Shown piece by piece: positions 44,098 to 55,473 of a DNA stretch of 64,000 nt. The translations under genes and the position numbers were made by a program. Under the pieces are notes generated by a model, which saw only the letters and a list, made by a program, of their open reading frames with translations, had not been told where the DNA came from and did no database searches. This stretch comes from Echinarachnius parma (taxonomy: Eukaryota > Echinodermata > Echinoidea > Clypeasteroida > Echinarachniidae), in assembly GCA_037951105.1 (NCBI GenBank), contig JBAMJV010008471.1, forward strand, positions 1-64,000. Direction: 5' to 3'. Numbering within the stretch: the stretch's first letter is position 1; each line of letters starts with the position of its first letter.

Positions 44098-44528
44098 TTA
44101 AAGGGTACCATCACCCCAAAATAATATTCTTATAAATGAAAGGTAACATCTTTAGTAGTCCATTCCATCAACAAGTTCACAAAAATATGTTTCCAGGAAG
44201 AAAAAACAAATATAATTGGAAAATGCATCATTCTAAAGCACTCATTCACGGGTCTGCATGTACGAGACTACTTTGTCCAGAGCGAACGAATCGTCCGGGA
44301 TTCTATTGTCTCCAAACGTACGCTTGAATAGCATTGGCGCACTCACAAATGTTTGGCCCGTACGGAACCAGGAAATAATAGTGGTTCCGTAAGTGGTGGT
44401 AATTAATTGCTTTGTTTATGAATTACACAACCCTTTGCGAAATGTTGGGTATCTATTTGATATCACAAAACGGTACCAAAACATATAATTATAAAATGTG
44501 TTGTTCTTTGCCTGGTGGTCCCCTTTAA
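44098..44528 (-). mobile_element. TTAA-flanked MITE, family 2, copy 2
   Basis: Inverted relative to 43193-43616: left TTAAAGGGTACCATCACCCC, right CCTGGTGGTCCCCTTTAA. Sequence agreement with copy 1 is high over the whole length, so a transcript across both could form a hairpin with arms of about 425 bp. Confidence 0.85.
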
Positions 44529-44738
44529 TGGCAATGTTTGTAAAGATACCTGAGGAAAGGGTGCAGGTAGAGGCACCGGCGCCGATTCCATCCGAAAAGA
44601 CAATGCATCATTGTTTGTGAACAATGCTCTGCCCCCCCAATGCATTGTGTTTTCGGATGGAATCGGCGCCAGTGGGTAGAGGAGATTGGCTGGCAAGGAC
44701 CATAGCCGGCAACAGGACGTGGCAGACAATATGGGTTA
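44529..44738 (+). pseudogene. Decayed E4-like exon copy ii, interrupted
   Basis: 44675-44738 (GGTAGAGGAGATTGGCTGGC, then CGGCAACAGGACGTGGCAGA) aligns without gaps over about 20 codons with the 3' half of E4 (GCAGAGGAGAATGGCTGCTG, CGGCAACAGGACGCCGCAGA). An in-frame TAG precedes it and the donor is lost. The left part (44529-44573) matches weakly. A 101-bp MITE splits the copy. Confidence 0.7.
44574..44674. mobile_element. 101-bp palindromic hAT-like MITE
   Basis: Starts CACCGGCGCCGATTCCATCC and ends inverted (GGAATCGGCGCCAGTG). Arms of about 31 bp have one mismatch. The octamer GGTAGAGG flanks both sides (44566-44573 and 44675-44682). Removing the element restores the alignment of the decayed exon copy to E4, which independently supports insertion. 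Confidence 0.85.
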
Positions 44739-44829
44739 CATTGAAAATCTGGTAGAGAACCATCGATTAGATCTCTTGTGGGTTTTATCTGGACCGAAGA
44801 ATACACTTCTTATTTAAAGTTCTGTGGTG

Positions 44830-44916
44830 ATGTTTGTAAAGTCGCATGAAGAATAGGACCACGTAGAGTTGAATAGCAGCGAGGGTCACAGGCAGCTACA
44901 TGATGCCGAAGTCAAG
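44830..44916 (+). pseudogene. Decayed E4-like exon copy iii, donor kept
   Basis: The end reads EGHRQLHDAEVK and then AAG|GTGGGT, aligning with E4 ending ERRRQQDAADK and AAG|GTTTGT in the same phase. The frame is open for about 19 codons before a TAG, and I see no acceptor. It is probably an old duplicate whose 5' splice site still looks usable. Confidence 0.55.
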
Positions 44917-45122
44917 GTGGGTTACTCAGACAGGCATGCTAAGATGTTAGTCTACCCTTGGACAACATTTATGATTTCAAATTTGGATTTAATTTTCATC
45001 AGTCTCCCCAGCGATGTTGTCATGTACAATTAATGATACAATTAATAATAATGGGTTTAGATTTTTTTTTGCAGCGTTTAAAAATATTTTATGTTTTCAC
45101 ATGTGTGTCTCCCAATCATCAG

Positions 45123-45558
45123 GAGCGCAAGGATGCGATACTAGCAAAGTCAAAGGACAGAGAGGATGTGAGCCGATTCACCCGCGAGAAGCGTCGGTCA
45201 TGGAGTGCGTTTGGGGCGCGGGGGGAAGCGAGCACGCCGACCCCCAGTGCCTCCATGCCGCGGGGGCGCAGCTCCGACCGGCTGACCTCCTCGGCCAAAG
45301 GTCGCTCGTCCACAAACCTGACCGGGTCCAAACAACTCTCCAGCTCCGTCTCCAACATCTACCACCGCTCGGTCAAGCTCGTGCGGCTCGGCCCCAACGA
45401 CGATGACTGGTTTGAGATGCACGTGCCGGAACAAAGTAAGAATTTGGGCGTGCCTGAGCGCCCGCCCTGGGATCCGTGTCGTTCGCCTGTCGGTTCGCCT
45501 GTCGACGCATTGCGCTCGTCATCACCCGGCCACCACCGATCCACCCCAAACCTTGCAT
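45123..45558 (+). CDS. MAP7: E5: MAP7-type exon with RRSWS motif and Ser/Pro-rich tail
   Basis: A 436-bp exon: acceptor CCCAATCATCAG, phase 0 in to match E4, phase 1 out at a GTAAGC donor. It begins ERKDAILAKSKDREDVSRFT and continues EKRRSWSAFGARG, which matches the MAP7 pattern of a K-E-R-x-x-A helix end followed by an R-W-S-W-G-like motif. A disordered basic Ser/Thr/Pro region follows with RSSDRL, SSTNL, VRLGPNDDDWFEMHVPE and STPNLA blocks. These resemble the phospho-rich linker after the microtubule-binding helix of this family. Base composition is much richer in GC than the surroundings. A second donor A|GTAAGA at 45436, also phase 1, would remove the last 41 codons. The following exon was not found. 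Confidence 0.85.
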
Positions 45559-47777
45559 GTAAGCTTACTAAAACGACTCCTATACCCTATCTATCCTCAC
45601 TGATCTTTCACACTTCTGCCTCCGGACAGTGCAATACTGTAGAGTGCACCCTTAGGTGTAATAAATAGTCTTCTCTAGTCGGTGCTACTAGTGCTCAGTA
45701 TTAAGCTGCTCTTCATTTCAAAGATAGTTTGCTATCAAACTGGTTCTTATAATGGCAGCACACATTTAAATTTAGACTTTTATTCATCTCAGGGGGTCAT
45801 TTTCAACGAATGATACTTTCAGTCTATTTCCGTCTATTACTACACAATTAAAAGTTATTGAAAACTGATACTTACTGGAAAATTGATAACAATAATAAGT
45901 AACCATGCATTTTTTTACACTAAATATAAAGAATAGGAATTTGATATGTAATTTGTGGTGTTTATTGGAATGACGGGTCACATTACCTAATTATGAATAT
46001 TTTGTTATAATAATATGCCTAAATGGATGATGGGAGAAGCCCGATTTAAGGTATTTAACTGAAATTAATTTACATAATCTACATTTGAAGTAGAATTGTG
46101 CCATTAAACTAAATTTATTTGATTATCTTGTATTACAAATCCCTAGTTACGATCAGTCCTCAGAACGCAATTTCAGCTTTTTCATATTAATTAAGGAGCC
46201 GAATGTTACATATATCTTTTCATGTTAAAAAACAATTAACAATCTCTGTATGAAATTTCCTCTTTTTTGTGTCAAATTTTCAGGTAAGGAATATCTTACA
46301 AATCATCATCCTTTTCAGTATTTATTATTTACAATTATCTCTTCTTAATTTTTTGTAAACCCCTTGAGCTTTCAGTTAAATTTTCATTCTACAATACTCT
46401 TTTCATTCAATCATCTTTTCAGTTCAATCATTTCAGTTCCTAATAGTTTCTTCCCATAAATCTTTTCAAGTCAGATTATTTTCATCCTTGATTTCTTTAT
46501 ATCAGTTAAATCATTAATTTACACAAAATGTTGTTTAGTCGTTTGTATGGTCAGTGCTGCATGTAATTCTTTTACACTCATGATATTATTTTTTGGATGA
46601 AATTTCCCTTTAATTTTGTGTGAAAATAAGTCTGCACATGTTGCGCTTTCTATTAATTACATGATACACCATAGGAGTACCCAATGCTTTAGAATATTCA
46701 CAAAATATTTGAGGCAAAACATACTTTGTAAATCTTGCTTTTTCTTTGGTTTTATTTGTTATTCCTTAACTATTGTTGAGACAAACTGGATAAATCTAGT
46801 TGATAATACCCTCCAAAATCGTTTGCCTTTTATGCATTTTTAAAAATTTGTTATTAAAAAACAACAATTTTTAAAGAAGAACAAGCTAACCCTTTATCAA
46901 TTATTGTTGATAATTTCTACATTTTCTCAACATTGGTCATTCAAATTTATCAAATGTCCATGCACACATACCTCTAACCATTTAACCCCCTTCAAAATAA
47001 CCTGTTTAGTCAACCTTATGGTGACTGCTTTATAGCACATATTCCTTCTTCCAACACTTGCGGCGTACAACAAACATAACAATTCACTATCATTTACTGA
47101 CAAATTTATATCAAGATTTGTAGGAATTTTGTTTTTTTAATTTCCCCTTTTGGCACCTAAATGTTATCTTTTTATTTCAAAGCAACATTTCCACCAACCA
47201 CACATTTCTGCACATTGTAGAATGTATTACCATTAAAATAAATTGTCTTTATTTTATTTCATGTACAGTTTGTGAATCGAGTGCACCATTATTGATATCA
47301 AATTTCCCCCTTTCTATTTATGTGTCCATTCCCATTGCTAAAAAAATGTCCTCCCCACCCTCATTTTGTCTAAATATTTTGTTTGTAAAGATGGTGCACT
47401 GCTTTGATATATCAAATTGTGTCAAATTGTGACCAAATAAATGTCACTTGTAGGCGAAAAAGTGACATAATTATCATCTTTTTCATATGATAGCTTGACA
47501 AAATTCTGCTTAACGTGCAAAGCCTTTTTTTGGTCCCCCCCCCCCTGTTTGCCTATAAAAGTAGCCATATTTTGCAAATTGATGTCTCTCTTGACAAAGT
47601 CACAAACTTTTACAATTTGGTCACCTTTTCCCTGATAAACCGCAAATAAAAATGGAAAGGACTATAATTATACATAACGGGGATCTAAATGTTCCAGCAA
47701 AAGGGAATTTATATTTCCTTTTTATTTGATGAAAATTGTATGGGTATGGGCATCATTTTTGCATTTTGTGTGTGACC
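45559..47777 (+). other. Intron after E5, no gene seen
   Basis: Strongly AT-rich with many ACTTTTCA and TTTTCAG-like words. No exon matching the phase-1 exit of E5 could be supported. Confidence 0.5.
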
Positions 47778-47964
47778 AGGGGGGTGTTTCACAAAGATCC
47801 AAAGTTGAACTTAACTCTAAGTTGAAACCTAACTATTATGGAAAGCCATTTGTAGCCTTGGAATAAAATTTATTGAAAAACAAAAAACAAGAATTTTATA
47901 CTTTTCATAAATGTTGCATCAAGAACATGATATCTCCTTAATAATAGAAAATATTAATGATTTT

Positions 47965-48062
47965 AATCAACATTTAAATAATAATAATAATAATAATGGT
48001 GCTTATATAGCGCATTATACATGGTCTCAATGCGCTTTACAATTCAATGATAATAATATACA
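47965..48062 (+). mobile_element. SINE tail fragment with AAT microsatellite
   Basis: (AAT)n followed by GGTGCTTATATAGCGCATTA and TCAATGCGCTTTACAATTCA, words of a tRNA-SINE 3' region. It is inserted in the foldback element. Confidence 0.55.
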
Positions 48063-48277
48063 CTATAAAACTAGCATTATATCAGGCTATACAAAATATG
48101 AAACTTCAACTTAATTCATGACAATAATTATATAGCATAAATCTAACAGAACATAAAGAAAATATATAATTAATAATTACACATTGCATATACTGGGAAT
48201 TAGTTTATTACAAGTTACCAGAAAATTACATTGACTTAATGAGTGAAGAGGTGTGTTTATACCTTTGAAAAAGGACC

Positions 48278-48726
48278 TTAAAGGACCTATAGCGTCTAGA
48301 TGGCCTAATTTTCACAATTCGGCTCTCTATATATCGGCTCTGAAGAAAAAGAATTTGGCAGTCATTTCTCATGAAATCAATCAATTTTGGGGTAATTAGT
48401 AAATATCTAATTGTCCTGGGAACGCCCCTTTTAAATCGCCAAAATGTGACGTCATCTAAAGTACGGACTAATGAACTAAATTCTGTAGATGACGCGTCAT
48501 GACGTAAGCCAATGAATTGTCAATTACATGTCAATTACGCTGCCGATTCTGGACCCTAAATGTGGGTGGGGCGTAAACTGGCTGCTAAATGAGATTTGGC
48601 ATTAGAAAATAGGTCTTAAATCACTACTGTGTTTATTTTCATGGATTTTTTTTCGGCAGACCTATTTTACAAGTCATCAACTATGGAATAAGTGCCAAAG
48701 TACGTTGTATTCTTTAGGTCCTTTAA
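48278..48726. mobile_element. TTAA-flanked MITE, family 4
   Basis: Left TTAAAGGACCTATAGCG; right TTCTTTAGGTCCTTTAA. 449 bp, TTAA at both ends, nested inside the 47778-48820 element. The interior contains TGACGTCATC and GATGACGCGTCATGACGT words. Confidence 0.75.
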
Positions 48727-48997
48727 CAACAATTTTTCAAAGAAACTAGTGGCTTTCCATACTTTTTAAGTCCAACTTAGAGTTAAGTTCAACTTAGAAT
48801 CTTTGTGAAACACCCCCCAGCTCTTGCCCAAACAGGCTCTTGTTGGCTACTCATGTTAGGCAGATAATTGGTTTTAAGTGAAGTTGATATTTATGCCAAA
48901 TATATAATTTTTAAAAATGAATTAAGTATTGATTTTAAAAATCTTTGGATTTTTGTAGACCAGAGCCTGATCTAATTTGCGAATCATGTTACATGTG

Positions 48998-49278
48998 CAG
49001 GGCTCCACACTTAACTTTTTTGTCAGGGGCCTGGTGGGGCCAGTGAAATAATTTCTTCCCATTTCTGGTGGCCCGAAAGAACAATTTACTTAACTTTTTA
49101 CTATTCAAAATCTCACTCTTTCTTGAAAGGAAACAAGATTTTTCTGATTTTTTTTGTCGGATTGAAAATCTGCTTGCCTGATTGGGCCACTAAAATATGA
49201 CTTTTATACATTTTTGCTAGCCCCAAGTGCAATTTCACTGGCCCCGGGCCAGCGGGCCAGTGCGAGTGTCGAGCCCTG
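48998..49278. mobile_element. CAGGGCTC-type hAT-like MITE
   Basis: Starts CAGGGCTCCACACTTAAC and ends GAGTGTCGAGCCCTG. CATGTG flanks both sides directly. The interior repeats GGGGCCAGTG and GGCCCGGGGCC-type words. It is related to the copies at 1.1 and 37.0 kb. Confidence 0.65.
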
Positions 49279-50737
49279 CATGTGTATGTCACAGATCACT
49301 TTAACATTATGGAGCACAATCATAGCACTCAAAATCATATTGGTCAGTACACTTCTATTTTCAAACTATTTTGTTTTATTAACATTTCATCATTTCGTTT
49401 CTCTATACTTCTCTTCTTTTGTATCATGTTGTGAACAAATTCATACAAACTGGATGATGATTATGTAAGATCAAAGATAATTTCCCTTACTGTTAAAACA
49501 AATTACACCAGATCATATATAAACCAACGTTTTTGTATCATTTTAAGACACACAGCATTAACACAGTTCAGGAACTTTTAAAATGGTTTTCAATAATTGA
49601 AAATAATAAGTAATAAATAATTAATAATTGAGAATAATTGAATTTGGACAATAAAGAATTTCCATGACAATGACAATCAAATCAATCAATCACTCAATCA
49701 ATAATGTTTACTAAGAATATATGGAGCTGAATTAAAAGGTGATAATATTCTGAGGACTGATCTGTAAAAAAAAAAAAAGAAGTAAAATATAAGTGTCATT
49801 CTTTTTTTCTTTTTTTTAAAGAATACACTGGTGCCCTTTTTCATCGCTTTTTTTTTTTTACAGCTCACAAAGTATGACGAACGAGGTGTTATATTATACC
49901 CGGTAGATTATTAATTAGATTACTTAATTAGAATATGGGCATTAATTATCAATTGAAGTTCTCTTCTAGAAGAAACCCCAAAATACATAAAAAGGTATAT
50001 TGAGTAGGTGTTTGGGATCAATTATTCCCTGATATGCCCCAAACTACAGGCTATTCCATATTTTCCCCCCAAGAGTTAAACGTGCATAATGTAAAGCCAG
50101 GCTCTAACATTAGCCCCCCGAAAATGACATTTTAATTTTAATAGTGTATCTATAGGTGTTAGGAACCAATATTGCACTGGCTGAAAAAAGAACCCCCCCC
50201 CCCCCCCCCCCCACCCTTTCGCTATCTCCTTAAAAATAAAGCAACTTCCAGCTTGATGACCCCTGCATTGTTATTGTTTTGTTGTTTTCCAAGACGTGCA
50301 TGTCAAATTAAACCTGAATTATAAGTTTTCCCCTACCCCAATTTACCTAGATCCTGTCCGAAAGTCCCATATTTAAAACAAATATTTGATATCGGTTTGC
50401 CATGTAGGAAATATAGCCACAATCAATTGAATTTGAACATGCATGCTCCCCAGCATGTTGTTTTCATGTTGCTCTTGCATGAAAATTCTGATAGAACATT
50501 GGAAAATCTTTCTATCCCCACCCCCCCCCCCCTTCCCCCTCCCCCAAGCTTGTAAACAGTTTGTTCAATGGAGCATTGTTTGTGCATCAGTGAAAGCTAT
50601 CAATGTTGTAGTTAGTTACATTGTTATTTTTGATGTTTGATTTTTTATACAATTGATTAGAATTGATAGTCACTTTAATAGTGTTTTTGAGATTCGATGC
50701 ATGTTTGTTGTGAAAGGGGAGCCAAAAGCTGGTATTT
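49279..50737. other. AT-rich stretch with homopolymer runs
   Basis: C runs at about 50190-50212 and 50520-50531, and T runs near 49800-49860. At 49864 a strong acceptor-like TTTTTTTTTTACAG precedes 16 open codons (LTKYDERGVILYPVDY), but its phase does not fit E5, so I do not call an exon. Confidence 0.4.
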
Positions 50738-50739
50738 TC

Positions 50740-51020
50740 GCTTACTTGTTACTGAAAAGTGCATAATTCCAGTAACTTCTAGTCTAGATTGTCTCTTGGG
50801 TATCACTAATTATGGAAATAATCAATGTTATATGAAACCAGCTCCAGTGGTCAGTCGAAACAGTTGATAGTGGTTTCAAACACAGTGATTATTTCCATTA
50901 TTAGTGATTCCCAAGATGAAATTAGACGACTATAAGTGACAGGAATTCTGCAATCATCAGTAACAGCAAGCATACATTCCAGCGTTTTATTTCCATTTAA
51001 CACTGTAGTCCTGCTTACCC
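50740..51020. mobile_element. Foldback element related to 80-235
   Basis: TCACTAATTATGGAAATAAT on the left is mirrored by ATTATTTCCATTATTAGTGA on the right. The right half aligns with about 80-235 of this window. Terminal limits are uncertain. Confidence 0.5.
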
Positions 51021-51452
51021 CTTGTCTTAGTAGAAAGTCGTGCATGTAGAATATTTACTATTGTTGTGGAATTAAAAATCTTGATTTATAACATTATGTT
51101 TGAATGGTCGCAAATCTATTATAAACTACCTGACCAAATCTTATTGTTTCTCTTATTAAGTATGTGTATTTATTTTCATATTGTTTTAAGAGTTTCAAAT
51201 TCAATTGATACATCATGAGCCTGTGCATGTACAATGTATTTTTGTCTTCTTCTTCATGATGAAAGTTAATGTTTGACAGGTTTGAGCATGAATACGTATT
51301 CAAAGTTTCATATTGAAGTTGTCGTGATACCAATGATATTGTTTGTTGAACTAATTTGCTGTTAATAGGGTAATATAAATCCTATAAATCATGAAAGTGT
51401 CTTGGTGGTATCATGGCCGGATATAGATTATTTTAATACATTACTACTTGTT

Positions 51453-51745
51453 ACTTCAGCCTTTCCCTCCTCCTTTACTTCAGCCTTTCCCTCCTCCTTT
51501 ACTTCAGCCTTTCCCTCCTCCTTTACTTCAGCCTTTCCCTCCTCCTTTACTTCAGCCTTTCCCTCCTCCTTTACTTCAGCCTTTCCCTCCTCCTTTACTT
51601 CAGCCTTTCCCTCCTCCTTTACTTCAGCCTTTCCCTCCTCCTTTACTTCAGCCTTTCCCTCCTCCTTTACTTCAGCCTTTCCCTCCTCCTTTACTTCAGC
51701 CTTTCCCTCCTCCTTTACTTCAGCCTTTCCCTCCTCCTTTACTTC
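51453..51745. repeat. 24-bp minisatellite, 12 perfect copies
   Basis: The unit ACTTCAGCCTTTCCCTCCTC plus CTTT repeats 12 times, with starts every 24 bp from about 51457 to 51721 and no visible mismatch. Each unit is pyrimidine-rich on the + strand. Because 24 is divisible by three, it opens ORFs of 145-148 codons (TSAFPSSF and LLQPFPPP repeats). These are repeat-driven and lack splice or start support. Confidence 0.95.
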
Positions 51746-51749
51746 CTCT

Positions 51750-52365
51750 TCTTCATTTTCTACCTCGTCAATTCTCTTCTTCTTTTTTCTTTGCCTTTCT
51801 TTATCTCATTGTATTTCCTATTCTTGCTGTTCCAAGTGATATTATTAATCATTTTATTGACAGCCAGAGTGGATTAATGAAGAATATATGTTGAAGAAGA
51901 AAAACTTTGAAAGTGCTCATCATTTTCCTTCAAATTATATCCCATTTCCCCTACTTTTTCATACTTTTTACCCTCTTTATTCTTTTATTTTCTCCTTCAT
52001 CCTCTTCTTTTTCTTGTCTCACTTCCATCTTTTATATTTTCATCCTATGACTGTTTCAATCATAACTTAACAGTTTTATTTCAGACACTCTATTTTGATT
52101 ATATAGAGAAAGAGGTGTGAAGAAAGAAAACTTTGAAAATGCTACTCCTTCATAATTTGTATCATCTTCCTCCTTTCTTCTTCTTTTTCTTCATCTTCCT
52201 ACTCTTCTTTTCTTGTTCTTCCTTTTCTCACTGATAACTAGTCGCAATTTGATCGACAGCAGAAGTTGAGCAAAGAAAATAGATGTTGAAGGAGGAAAGA
52301 CAACCTTACAAATACAAGCTAACAAGCTTGGTTGTCAATAATTGTAATGTGTTTCTTTTTCTTGG
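51750..52365. other. Pyrimidine-rich stretch
   Basis: Sequence rich in CTT/TTC, continuing from the minisatellite, with partly repeated GAAGA-AAACTTTGAAA words at about 51890 and 52120. No gene seen. Confidence 0.45.
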
Positions 52366-52367
52366 TC

Positions 52368-52645
52368 GCATTTCGCATTTCAATAGAATATTTTGAGAGT
52401 TGATTATGGTCCGTATTTACCTTTTATTCTGCCTCTGATGAAGATTCTCCTAGGATGGAAAGTTACATTATGCATAGATGCTGTAGTAACATGATCTTTG
52501 TTCATGTTTGATTTCATTTTGCATTTGCATTTTGCATTTAAATAGAATATTTGAGAGTTGATTATGGTCAATATTTACCTTTTATTCTGAAGATTCCTCT
52601 AGGACGGAAAGTTTAGGCCCTTCTAGAATGTTACATTCCAGATAG
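52368..52645. repeat. Two tandem copies of about 155 bp
   Basis: AATAGAATATTTTGAGAGTT, GATTATGGTC, ATTTACCTTTTATTCTG and GGA(T/C)GGAAAGTT occur in order in both units. Confidence 0.75.
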
Positions 52646-55320
52646 ATGATACACTTGATCTTTGTTCGTCTTCAAATTTCTGTATGGGAAGAAACTATTA
52701 GCTTCTCTTGTTTTCCTTTGACTTTTTGGTTACATTACCTCATTTGTCTAGAAAGATTTATGTCCATATCTCTTACAAGGGTGGTATTTATTTATTTCCC
52801 TTTTTGTGGATTTGTATTGAAATTCTCAAGGACGGGGAACTTTTATCTCACTATTTACTTTTCGGGGTCGAATTTAGAACTTAAATTTAGATCACAGAAT
52901 TGTGAACTCCTTCACTCCATTTCTTTGATCTGAAAGGTTTGACACCCCGGATTCTTTGTGTTGCATTTATTTAGCGTTTGCCCAGAGCGTTAGACCCAAC
53001 CTTGTAATCCTATTATATATAGCGGAAAGTATGATTGATGACAAAAACGAGACGTGCTATTGTCGCGGGTCGGTCGTCTTTTGAAAATGAGTATATTGCC
53101 CCCCGATGTGATATTCCAGTGAGGTGGAAAAATTGTATAATTCACGCTGTTCTCGCTCTATTCTTGAAACGTCTTGCCACTTTGATATGAAACGCACGCA
53201 TTTGATAATGGTTCCTGTAATTGGGAGGTTGACTTCATATTTGTAGCCGTACTGTTAATGCATCAGTTGACCATGATTATTTCAATGATCACTTGATTTT
53301 GGTATAACATGCATTCAAATAGAGAGACCAGAACGTGAGTTTTTCTGTTATGAATGAACCTTTAATGACAGATCTTTAGTCACTTTTTGATATCGGTGCT
53401 GGATTTGTTGGCAAGCTCACATATTACATACCTGTTGATGCTTCGTCCCCATGAACTTAATTTGGCTGTGGGAATTAAAAAAACAAGGAGCAAGTACCCG
53501 GAGAGGTAAAATTTGTAGTTTCCTGCATGAGACATGAACATCAGACAGCAGCCATACAGTCATCTTTAACTCCTTCACACCCAGGTGAATGCGTTTGTAT
53601 GGCATGTTGCGTCGTGAACATTGAAACTCTACTGGAAAGTGCATGGTGCGTCGTAAGAGTTAATAGAACGTCTCTTGTTTTCGGACCAGCTGTGCGTTGT
53701 TGCACGGTTGTGCAAGTTTGGGAGTCATTGTGAGCCAGGCCGGATGCTAAATAAAACATTGATCAGTCTATTAAATTTGGATGTGCAGAATGTTGACTGC
53801 ATGGACCAATCTTTTGCCTTGTTTGAACATAGAAGTACATTTGATAATCATACACTATTTCGTTGTACTTTGATAGTTTACAAGGAGTTTGTTGTTGTAC
53901 TTTAGAGTCGCATGAATGTTTGAACAATTCTCGTAGCCTAGTCTGAAATGCACATCGAGCAGGATGCTATTAGATTATCATACATTTTATTAGTCTATTT
54001 TTGGATGTTTGTAGGGTTTGGACCAAACGTTGCTTTGTTTGCATACTTTTTCTCTCCGACACCTGATTAAATTTAAAAGGATTTTTTGTGGATGTGTTTT
54101 TATACAATTGAACAGAAGTTGAACATTTCTTGGTGTTTTTTCGTTAGTTGGCAGCTCACATGACTTGTAGCTGGACCAAAGTTTTCTTGCGTCAATCTTA
54201 ATATTCAAGTATTTTCTTTCCGTGCAATATTTAATATTCAATCATAATTTGGACAGTTCTTGCATATTGTTTCTACACTCCACCCGATTGTGCAAATTCT
54301 CCTATAGATACATTGTCTTGTTTATTAACACTCGGCAGTACTGGAATCCAAGTAGTTTTGTGAATCGTGTTTCACAGACTTCATTAATAAAAGCACAAGT
54401 TTTTCCCTGTGGCATTCAGCTGCTCACGCAACTTATGACTCGATCAAAACATTTGTCTCACTCGTTTGAACTCGCATGCACTTTTCCTTCCCTCCTCTGC
54501 GCATTATGAAAAAGCAGGTTATCATTGTTTTTGTTTTTAATTACCTAGAGCTGGAATAAATGCGTACATGATACATACAATGCCCATAATAGACAGGTTC
54601 CTCACTTATCGGCTACTCACATGACTGTAATAAAGTACACCTGCTGGTAGTCATTAGCATTGTAAAAACATTTTGAAACAGAAATTTAATTTTGGATCTA
54701 TTTTAATAGAGTGTTTGTGCTCTTTGTTATTAGTTATTGTCGTTTGGAAAATTCAAATATAGAACGGACCGAGGTGTTTTATGTCAGAGCATTTTACATG
54801 GCAGATTCCTATATGGAGGCTGAACAGATAAAGAAGTTTGGATGCCACTGGATTTTAAGTGTTAAAAGTAATTAGATATAAGAGTACATGGCGGATTCTA
54901 ATAGATGGAACTGAACTGATTATGCTGTACATAACAAGTTGCATCCAACCATTTTGTATGATAACCTCATGAAATACCAAACTTGTCCTAAAGAGAGAGT
55001 TTATACACTGCCTACACAAATATTGAACAAAGACAAATCTGGATTACTTTTGAGATACAAGGAAGGATCTTGTTCATCTATAGATCTGAGGATTTAAATA
55101 ATCCCCTTTGGATTCCTGTGTACCTGCACTGCAAAAGGTTTCTAGTAACAATTTGGAACAGCTTAGAAAAGCGTTTTTTTTGTCGGCCTCCAGTTCTGAA
55201 ATGCAAACATCTGGGTGTTTTCGCGATATGGATTTTGTGACATCTTTCCCAATTAGCGTTGTGGATAATTTATAAACTGTTTGGAATTTTAAAAAATTTG
55301 TGAGAGAGTGTGATTCTTTG
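52646..55320. other. T-rich stretch with faint degenerate modules
   Basis: No gene supported. Between 53720 and 54780 loosely similar blocks recur (TTAGTCTATTTTTGGATGTT, GGACCAA, CTCACATGACT), suggesting a very old tandem repeat. The + strand is T-rich across 51-57 kb. Confidence 0.35.
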
Positions 55321-55357
55321 TGGACCAGGCGAGCAGTTCTAAGGCGACGCAAAGATC

Positions 55358-55397
55358 ATGCATGAAACCAAAGCAAAAAAGACTGCAAAGTCAAAGG
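55358..55397 (+). CDS. Candidate alternative first coding exon
   Basis: ATG at 55358 opens MHETKAKKTAKSK and reaches a near-consensus donor AAG-G|GTGAGTAAAG. It exits in phase 1, the same phase that the exon after E5 must accept. This could be the start of a shorter isoform of the MAP7-like gene. Read as an internal exon from the AG at 55328 it hits a stop in the frame E5 would impose. No promoter motif is evident. This is a weak call. Confidence 0.25.
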
Positions 55398-55473
55398 GTG
55401 AGTAAAGACTGTCTTCTTTTTTAACCCATTCAGGACTGGTCCCGACTTGGGCGAGTGACTAGGGAGAATACAT

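Larger units (their letters stand above)
42785..45122 (+). other. Intron 4: MITEs and decayed E4 copies
   Basis: Runs from the E4 donor GTTTGT to the E5 acceptor CCAATCATCAG. It holds two inverted TTAA MITEs, a foldback element, a short hAT-like MITE and three decayed E4-like exon copies, listed separately. Confidence 0.7.
47778..48820. mobile_element. 1-kb foldback element with nested insertions
   Basis: The left end GGGGGGTGTTTCACAAAGAT plus TTGAACTTAACTCTAAGTTG is mirrored at the right (CAACTTAGAGTTAAGTTCAA, ATCTTTGTGAAACACCCCCC). Terminal repeats are about 75 bp. A SINE tail fragment (about 47978-48060) and a TTAA MITE (48278-48726) lie within it. Confidence 0.7.

Noticed and set aside
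49864-49914. Strong acceptor followed by LTKYDERGVILYPVDY and a stop
   Set aside because: The frame needs a phase-0 upstream exon, while E5 exits in phase 1; in that phase it stops at once.
51402-51894. Two overlapping ORFs of 145 and 148 codons
   Set aside because: Both are translations of a 24-bp repeat in two frames; composition alone explains them.
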